DNA from: Burkholderiaceae bacterium
GTDB lineage: Bacteria > Pseudomonadota > Gammaproteobacteria > Burkholderiales > Burkholderiaceae_C
DNA length: 64,000 bases
Direction: 5' to 3'
Assembly: GCA_017848435.1 (NCBI GenBank)
Contig: JAFEHU010000073.1
Location: forward strand, 33,737 to 97,736
A program made the translations under genes and the position numbers. The notes under the pieces are model-generated. The model did no database searches. It was not told the origin of the DNA and was given only the letters and a program-made list of their open reading frames with translations. How positions within the stretch are numbered: position 1 is the first letter of the stretch; every line of letters begins with the position of its first letter. This document shows positions 60,189 to 64,000 of this stretch, piece after piece.

Positions 60189-61892
60189 TCAAATGCGTTT
60201 CCAGTCGAATTTGGCTTTCTTGCCGGTGCCGAAAAGTTTGAGCGCACCGTCTTCGCCAACCGCGTTCGGGCGGATGAAAATCCAGTTCTGCCAGGCGCTC
60301 AGGCGGCCAAAGATGCGCGTTTCCATGGTCTCCTTGCCGGGGAATCGCAGCGAGGCTTCCATGCCCGTCATCGCGTCGGGCGACAGGCTGGCACGCTCCT
60401 CCAGCATGATGCGGATCTCGTCGTCCCAGTCGATGTCGTCGGGTGTCAGCGTGACCAGGCCGAGTGCCAGCGCCTGGTCGGCCCGCAGCGCGCTGTCACT
60501 CAAGCCTTGCAGTTGCGTGACCACCGTCTCGTCTTCGCAGAACCGGGTTTGCAGGCGCGTCAGGCCATTGACGGCAGGGAACCAGCCGAAGTTGGCGGCG
60601 CTGAGCTGCAGCGTGGGGGCGCTGTCGGGGGCATCGGGCAAATCCAGCATGTAGATGCGGTCGCAGGCCAGCGCCAATTCGTAGAAGGTGCCGGCAAAAC
60701 ACGAACCAGCCTCCACCAGGGCAATCAGCGAGCGGCTGGTCACGTCGATGCGGGCCAGGGTGCGGCGCAGTGCGCCAGTGGTCTCGCGCACCAGCCAGTG
60801 GTCTTTCAGGTTGGCCAGCACCTGGTCCATCTTGAGCACCTGGTTGGCGTCGCCCTGCGTCTTGATGACCCAGGTGCCAACTTCCAGCTCGTTGGTGCGC
60901 AGGTTCAGGATGGCGTCGTCCAGCTCGCGCTGCAGTTGCAGCGGGTACCAATTGGCGCCTGCGGCTTCAATCGCGTCGGCGGAGGACTCGATGGCGGCCT
61001 TGGGCGCACGCACGGTGATGGTGGCGATGCGGGTGGTGCGGTCGACCTGTGCGTCCACCGTGGCGTAGTGGTAGCCCGCAGCGTCGATGGTGACCTGTAC
61101 CGGCGTCAATTCAATGCCTTTTGTGCCACCGGCCTTAGTGGAGGCTGCTCGGAGCGCTTCAATTTCTGTAGCAATCAACTGGCCGAACTGCTGTGGTTTG
61201 GCGTGCCCGTCAATCAGTTTCCAGTCTTTGGCACGGTCGGCGCGCACGCCTTCGCTGGTGGTGCAGAAAATGTCGGCCAGGTCCCGGCGCACCTTGCGCT
61301 TGTCGGTCACGCGGGTCAGGCCGCCGGTGCCGGGCAACACGCCCAGCAAAGGCACTTCGGGCAGGCTGACGGTGGACGAGCGGTCGTCCACCATCACGAT
61401 GCGGTCGCAGGCCAGCGCCAGTTCGTAACCGCCACCTGCGCAGGCGCCAGTCACCGCGGCCAGGCTCTTCAGGCCGTCGTTGCGCGAGGAGTCTTCCAGG
61501 CCATTGCGGGTCTCGTTGGTGAACTTGCAGAAGTTCACTTTCCAGGCGTGGGTGGACAGGCCCAGCATGTAGATGTTGGCACCGGAGCACCAGATTTTTT
61601 CCTTGCCCGATTCGAACACCACCACCTTCACCGCCGGGTGCTCAAAGCGGATGCGGTTGATCGCGTCGTGCAGCTCGATGTCCACCCCCAGGTCGTAGCT
61701 GTTGAGCTTGAGCTTGTAGCCGGGCTTGATGCCCCCGTCTTCGTTGATGTCGAGCTTGAGGCGTGCCACGTCGCCGTCCACGCTCAGTGTCCAGTGCTGG
61801 TAGCGGCTGGGGTGGGTGGCAAAGCTCACCAGTTCACGGCTTTCGCCGTTGAGGGTTTGCTTGAACAGCAAGGGTTCGGTGATGGCGTTCAT
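60189..61892 (-). CDS. boxC: 2,3-epoxybenzoyl-CoA dihydrolase (benzoyl-CoA-dihydrodiol lyase) BoxC
   Basis: A 567-residue protein with two crotonase-like halves. The first contains EKIWCSGANIYMLGLSTHAW and ACAGGGYELALACDRIVMVD, the second GSCFAGTFYELALACDRIYM. BoxC opens the epoxide ring hydrolytically, releasing formate and 3,4-didehydroadipyl-CoA semialdehyde. The ATG overlaps the boxR stop. Residues about 238-258 (ATEIEALRAASTKAGGTKGI) coincide with a degenerate dispersed-repeat match and may be an extra loop; the product seems slightly longer than other BoxC proteins I recall (about 550). Confidence 0.94.
   Translation of the reverse strand: MNAITEPLLFKQTLNGESRELVSFATHPSRYQHWTLSVDGDVARLKLDINEDGGIKPGYKLKLNSYDLGVDIELHDAINRIRFEHPAVKVVVFESGKEKIWCSGANIYMLGLSTHAWKVNFCKFTNETRNGLEDSSRNDGLKSLAAVTGACAGGGYELALACDRIVMVDDRSSTVSLPEVPLLGVLPGTGGLTRVTDKRKVRRDLADIFCTTSEGVRADRAKDWKLIDGHAKPQQFGQLIATEIEALRAASTKAGGTKGIELTPVQVTIDAAGYHYATVDAQVDRTTRIATITVRAPKAAIESSADAIEAAGANWYPLQLQRELDDAILNLRTNELEVGTWVIKTQGDANQVLKMDQVLANLKDHWLVRETTGALRRTLARIDVTSRSLIALVEAGSCFAGTFYELALACDRIYMLDLPDAPDSAPTLQLSAANFGWFPAVNGLTRLQTRFCEDETVVTQLQGLSDSALRADQALALGLVTLTPDDIDWDDEIRIMLEERASLSPDAMTGMEASLRFPGKETMETRIFGRLSAWQNWIFIRPNAVGEDGALKLFGTGKKAKFDWKRI
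61116..61182 (+). repeat. Probable AT-rich mini-repeat, copy F (in boxC, antisense, degenerate)
   Basis: CTTTTGTGCCACCGGCCTTAG then TGGAGGCTGCTCGGAGC, GCTTCAATTTCTGTAGCAA. It matches the middle (GGCCTTAGTG) and the 3' end (TCAATTT-TAGCAA) of the family but has lost part of the 5' half. Placed with moderate doubt. Confidence 0.5.
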
Positions 61893-62818
61893 GGGGTCTC
61901 CTTGGGGGCGGTTTCAGCAGCGGTGGTGGCCATGCTGGCCACCACACGTTCGAGGTCTTTCAGGGATTGTTTCTGGCTGCGCGCGGCCGTGTCCACCACC
62001 GCATCGGCGCGGGCGTACAGCGGTTCGCGGCTGGCGAGGATGCGGCGCAGGTCGTCCATGGCTTCGGTGGTCGCACCCCGCGTGGCGTCAAAGGGCCGCA
62101 TGTCGCCCTGGGCCACCACACGGGCCATGTGCTCTTCCGGGTTGGCCTTGAGCCAGACGCAGTAGAAGTGGCTCTGCAGCAAATCAAAGGTTTCACGCTC
62201 GCTGACGATGCTGCCGCCGGTGGTCATGACAACGCCGTCGGCGTGGTCCTGGGCAATGCGGAACATCGCGCGGCGTTCGTAGCGGCGGTAACCCGCCTGG
62301 CCGTGCAACAGCAGAATTTCGTTCATGCTGGTGCCGGCCTCGCGCTCGATCTCGCGGTCGAGTTCGACAAACGGCACGCTGCGCAGCTCGGCCAGTTGGG
62401 CCCCCAGGGTGGACTTGCCCGCCCCGCGCAGGCCAATCAGCGCAATGCGCTGGTCACGGCCCGCCGCGTTGGCCAGGCCGTAGTGGCTGGCCAACAGCGC
62501 ATGGGCCTGGTCAAGCTGGGTGTCGTCCAGCCGCGCCAACAGGCTCTGCACGCGGGCCAGTGCCGGCCGGGGGGCGTCCTGCATCAGTTCCAGCAGCGAG
62601 ATGTTGAGCGCGCGCGCAATGGCTTCCAGCGAATTCACCGAGGCGTTGCCCTTGGCGCCTTCCACATCGGCCAGAAACCGCTCGCTCAGGCCAGAGTCGG
62701 CTGCCAGCTGCTTGCGCGTCATGCCGCGCCGCGCGCGCCAGGCCCGCACGCGGGCCCCCAAATCACCCAGGGTGCTGGTGGGTGCTGGCCTGAGGTCTGA
62801 GACCGAGAAAGTGGACAA
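61889..62818 (-). CDS. boxR: Benzoyl-CoA-responsive regulator BoxR (HTH + shikimate-kinase-like domain)
   Basis: 309 residues from a TTG at 62818. The N-terminal XRE-type helix-turn-helix (about 25-80: MTRKQLAADSGLSERFLADV) is fused to a C-terminal shikimate-kinase-like domain with P-loop GLRGAGKST (129-137). This is the BzdR/BoxR architecture: the kinase fold binds benzoyl-CoA as inducer and does not phosphorylate shikimate. It heads the boxR-boxC-boxB unit with a 4-base overlap into boxC. The TTG start is set by the beginning of the HTH domain and by the promoter, whose -10 lies 45 bases upstream. Confidence 0.93.
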   Translation of the reverse strand: MSTFSVSDLRPAPTSTLGDLGARVRAWRARRGMTRKQLAADSGLSERFLADVEGAKGNASVNSLEAIARALNISLLELMQDAPRPALARVQSLLARLDDTQLDQAHALLASHYGLANAAGRDQRIALIGLRGAGKSTLGAQLAELRSVPFVELDREIEREAGTSMNEILLLHGQAGYRRYERRAMFRIAQDHADGVVMTTGGSIVSERETFDLLQSHFYCVWLKANPEEHMARVVAQGDMRPFDATRGATTEAMDDLRRILASREPLYARADAVVDTAARSQKQSLKDLERVVASMATTAAETAPKETP

Positions 62819-62842
62819 GGTAGAACCTGCGTGTAAAAAAGA

Positions 62843-62890
62843 TTGCGCCGCGAACGGATTGCAGTATACTTCCGATCAACAACCTGTCAA
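62843..62890. promoter_or_regulatory. Overlapping divergent promoters sharing a palindromic -10
   Basis: The palindrome AGTATACT (62863-62870) gives TATACT on both strands. Plus strand: TTGCGC (62843-62848), 16-base spacer, TATACT (62865-62870), driving the flavodoxin-like gene. Minus strand: TTGACA (complement of 62885-62890), 16-base spacer, TATACT (complement of 62863-62868), driving boxR-boxC-boxB. TGCA occurs at 62860-62863 and 62900-62903, exactly 40 bases apart; TGCA units are part of BzdR-type operators. Confidence 0.7.
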
Positions 62891-62917
62891 GCAGTTTATT
62901 GCATATCGGAGAATGGG

Positions 62918-63394
62918 ATGAAGCTCAAGATTCTGGTCGGAACGATGACCAGCACCGCCGATTACGTGGCTCAGGCGATCCAGATGGACTGCGCCGACCT
63001 CGTGAGCGACATCGAGGTGCTGACGATGGACGGCCTCGACATCCAGGCGTTTGACGCACAGCCCGGTGAAGATGCACTTTACCTCATCTGCACCTCCACC
63101 TACGGTTCTGGCGATGTGCCAGACAACGCCCGTGCGTTGTACGACTCGCTGGACACGCAACCCAAATTCCTCGGCCACGTGCGTTACGGCGTGATGGCGC
63201 TGGGCGACCGCACCTACCTGCAAACCTTCTGCTTCGGCGGCCAGAAATTCGACGAACGCCTGCAAGGCCTGGGTGCCCAGCGCGTGGGTGAGGTCTGGTG
63301 CCACGACGCCAGCAGCGGCACGCTGGCCGAGGTGGAAGGCACAGTCTGGTGCCGTGAATGGCTGGTGCAGGCCCTGGCCGCCTCCACCGCCTGA
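62918..63394 (+). CDS. Flavodoxin-like (MioC-type) protein
   Basis: 158 residues from ATG 62918, preceded by GGAG in TCGGAGAATGGG. The FMN phosphate loop is GTMTSTADYVAQAI (residues 8-21), the 50s-type loop CTSTYGSGDVPDNARALYD and the 90s-type loop MALGDRTYLQTFCFGGQKFD. It is a short-chain flavodoxin-fold electron carrier of MioC or flavoreductase-domain type. It is divergent from boxR and 86 bases before the benzoate-CoA ligase gene, so it may supply electrons in benzoate oxidation; that link is inference. Confidence 0.85.
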   Translation: MKLKILVGTMTSTADYVAQAIQMDCADLVSDIEVLTMDGLDIQAFDAQPGEDALYLICTSTYGSGDVPDNARALYDSLDTQPKFLGHVRYGVMALGDRTYLQTFCFGGQKFDERLQGLGAQRVGEVWCHDASSGTLAEVEGTVWCREWLVQALAASTA

Positions 63395-63406
63395 CCGCTG
63401 CGGATT

Positions 63407-63470
63407 TCATACCAAAAAGCAGCCAAGCCTTAGAAAAACCTCACACGGCTGCTACTATAAAAATAGCGTT
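63407..63470 (+). repeat. AT-rich dispersed mini-repeat, copy G (intergenic)
   Basis: TTTCATACCAAAAAGCAGCC, AAGCCTTAGAAAAACC, TCACACGGCTGC and TACTATAAAAATAGCG. It fills most of the gap between the flavodoxin-like gene and the ligase gene, ending a few bases before the GGAGA Shine-Dalgarno of the ligase. Confidence 0.75.
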
Positions 63471-63480
63471 TGGAGACAAC

Positions 63481-64000
63481 ATGAAACCCAGCAGCGCGAA
63501 CCACACGCTCAGCCCACCCCAGGTGGATGTGCCGCGTGACTACAACGCCGCACACGACCTGTTGCTGCGCAACGCGGGCCGTGCCGGCAAGGTGGCCTAC
63601 ATCGACGCTTCCAGCGGTGCCACCCTGAGCTATGGCCAGCTGGCTGAACAGGCCCACCGCTTTGCCAACGCGCTGCGCACGCTCGGCATTGCGCCGGAAA
63701 GCCGGGTCTTGCTGTGCATGCAAGACACCCTGGAATGGCCGGTCGTTTTCCTTGGCAGCATGTTGGCTGGCGTGGTCCCGGTGGCGGTGAACACACTGCT
63801 GACCCCGCGCGACTTCGAATTCATGCTGCGCGACTCGCGCGCGGTGGCGCTGCTGGTGTCGCCTTCTCTGCTGCCTGCATTTGACGGCTTGATCGGGCAG
63901 ATCGACACGCTCCAACACGTCATCGTCGCTGGCCCCGACGCTTGTGGCCACCACTCGACGGCCGCATTGCTCAATGCGGCCGACCCCACACCCCACACCC
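63481..64000 (+). CDS. Benzoate-CoA ligase family protein, N-terminal part
   Basis: Open from ATG 63481 to the window edge (173 codons), so about a third of an expected 520-residue enzyme. The N-terminal adenylate-forming fold is evident: YNAAHDLLLRNAGRAGKVAY, TLSYGQLAEQAHRFANALR, VLLCMQDTLEWPVVFLGSML and PVAVNTLLTPRDFEFMLRDS, the last being characteristic of benzoate-CoA ligases. It activates benzoate to benzoyl-CoA, the substrate of BoxAB. GGAGA precedes the ATG at the end of repeat copy G. The AMP-binding P-loop and the catalytic lysine lie outside the window, so substrate specificity cannot be judged. Confidence 0.88.
   Translation, partial: MKPSSANHTLSPPQVDVPRDYNAAHDLLLRNAGRAGKVAYIDASSGATLSYGQLAEQAHRFANALRTLGIAPESRVLLCMQDTLEWPVVFLGSMLAGVVPVAVNTLLTPRDFEFMLRDSRAVALLVSPSLLPAFDGLIGQIDTLQHVIVAGPDACGHHSTAALLNAADPTPHT

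Noticed and set aside
61889..62818. A shikimate kinase for aromatic amino acid synthesis
   Set aside because: The P-loop domain is fused to an N-terminal HTH and lies at the head of boxCB, the BoxR/BzdR architecture in which the kinase fold is a sensor.

Overview
The window is about 64 kb of GC-rich (roughly 65% by eye) chromosomal DNA from a betaproteobacterium, most likely Burkholderiales/Comamonadaceae (Rhodoferax/Polaromonas/Acidovorax type). Reasons: the gene set and order (smc-zipA, dapC-dapD-pilU-dapE-prmB, purD-hemF-nadD-rsfS-rlmH-maf-rng, xseA-exbB-exbD-lpxK-kdsB-adk), a box-type aerobic benzoyl-CoA pathway, a CTGG-N8-ACAG form of the SOS box, and a GC-rich intergenic palindrome between exbB and exbD of a kind I associate with this family. 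Most of it is core housekeeping sequence with very tight, overlapping genes.

Layout. 1-4563 (minus): zipA (cut by the window edge) and smc. 4714-12836 (plus): lysine/peptidoglycan precursor genes dapC, dapD and dapE around the pilus ATPase pilU, then prmB, an ABC-F ATPase and two small membrane-type proteins. 12866-15500: a low-GC accessory patch holding a PhyH-type dioxygenase, a gene remnant, and an apparent tRNA-Lys integration scar that encloses an orphan lipoprotein gene. 15502-15750: two tRNA-Lys genes. 15808-19310 (minus): tcdA, cpoB, pal, tolB. 19469-21286: msbA. 21308-28085 (minus): a string of mostly overlapping genes, yebC-purD-hemF-nadD-rsfS-rlmH-maf-rng. 28160-34650 (plus): HerA-like ATPase, EVE protein, a TPR / HupE-UreJ-like / DUF1499 trio, and a sulfite dehydrogenase with its cytochrome c. 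34743-41852: clpA, clpS, icd, small secreted proteins, sodB, xseA. 42190-46135 (plus): exbB, exbD, lpxK, a UPF0434 protein, kdsB, adk. 46193-48834: small secreted and membrane proteins, an asparaginase, and lexA behind two tandem SOS boxes. 49265-58373: a 2-hydroxyacid dehydrogenase, a FimV-like protein, and an acyl-CoA cluster with a split ACAD10/11-like kinase plus dehydrogenase pair. 58394-58615: two tRNAs. 58691-64000: boxB, boxC, boxR, a flavodoxin-like gene and the start of a benzoate-CoA ligase-type gene.

Main unusual points. (1) A dispersed AT-rich mini-repeat of about 65 bp occurs at least six, probably seven or eight, times. Most copies lie in frame inside conserved genes (dapE, nadD, xseA, asparaginase, the start of a DUF1499 gene, perhaps boxC and lpxK), where they bring peptide inserts and codons rare in this genome. 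The behaviour resembles the Rickettsia palindromic elements. (2) A 48-bp duplication of the tRNA-Lys(CTT) 3' part, 1.37 kb away, marks an island remnant. (3) boxR and a divergent flavodoxin-like gene seem to share one palindromic -10 element. (4) A kinase / acyl-CoA dehydrogenase / hydratase / hydroxyacyl-CoA dehydrogenase cluster could serve 4-hydroxyacid breakdown. (5) RsfS carries a long histone-H1-like Lys/Ala/Pro tail. No CRISPR array, complete prophage or intact insertion sequence was seen.
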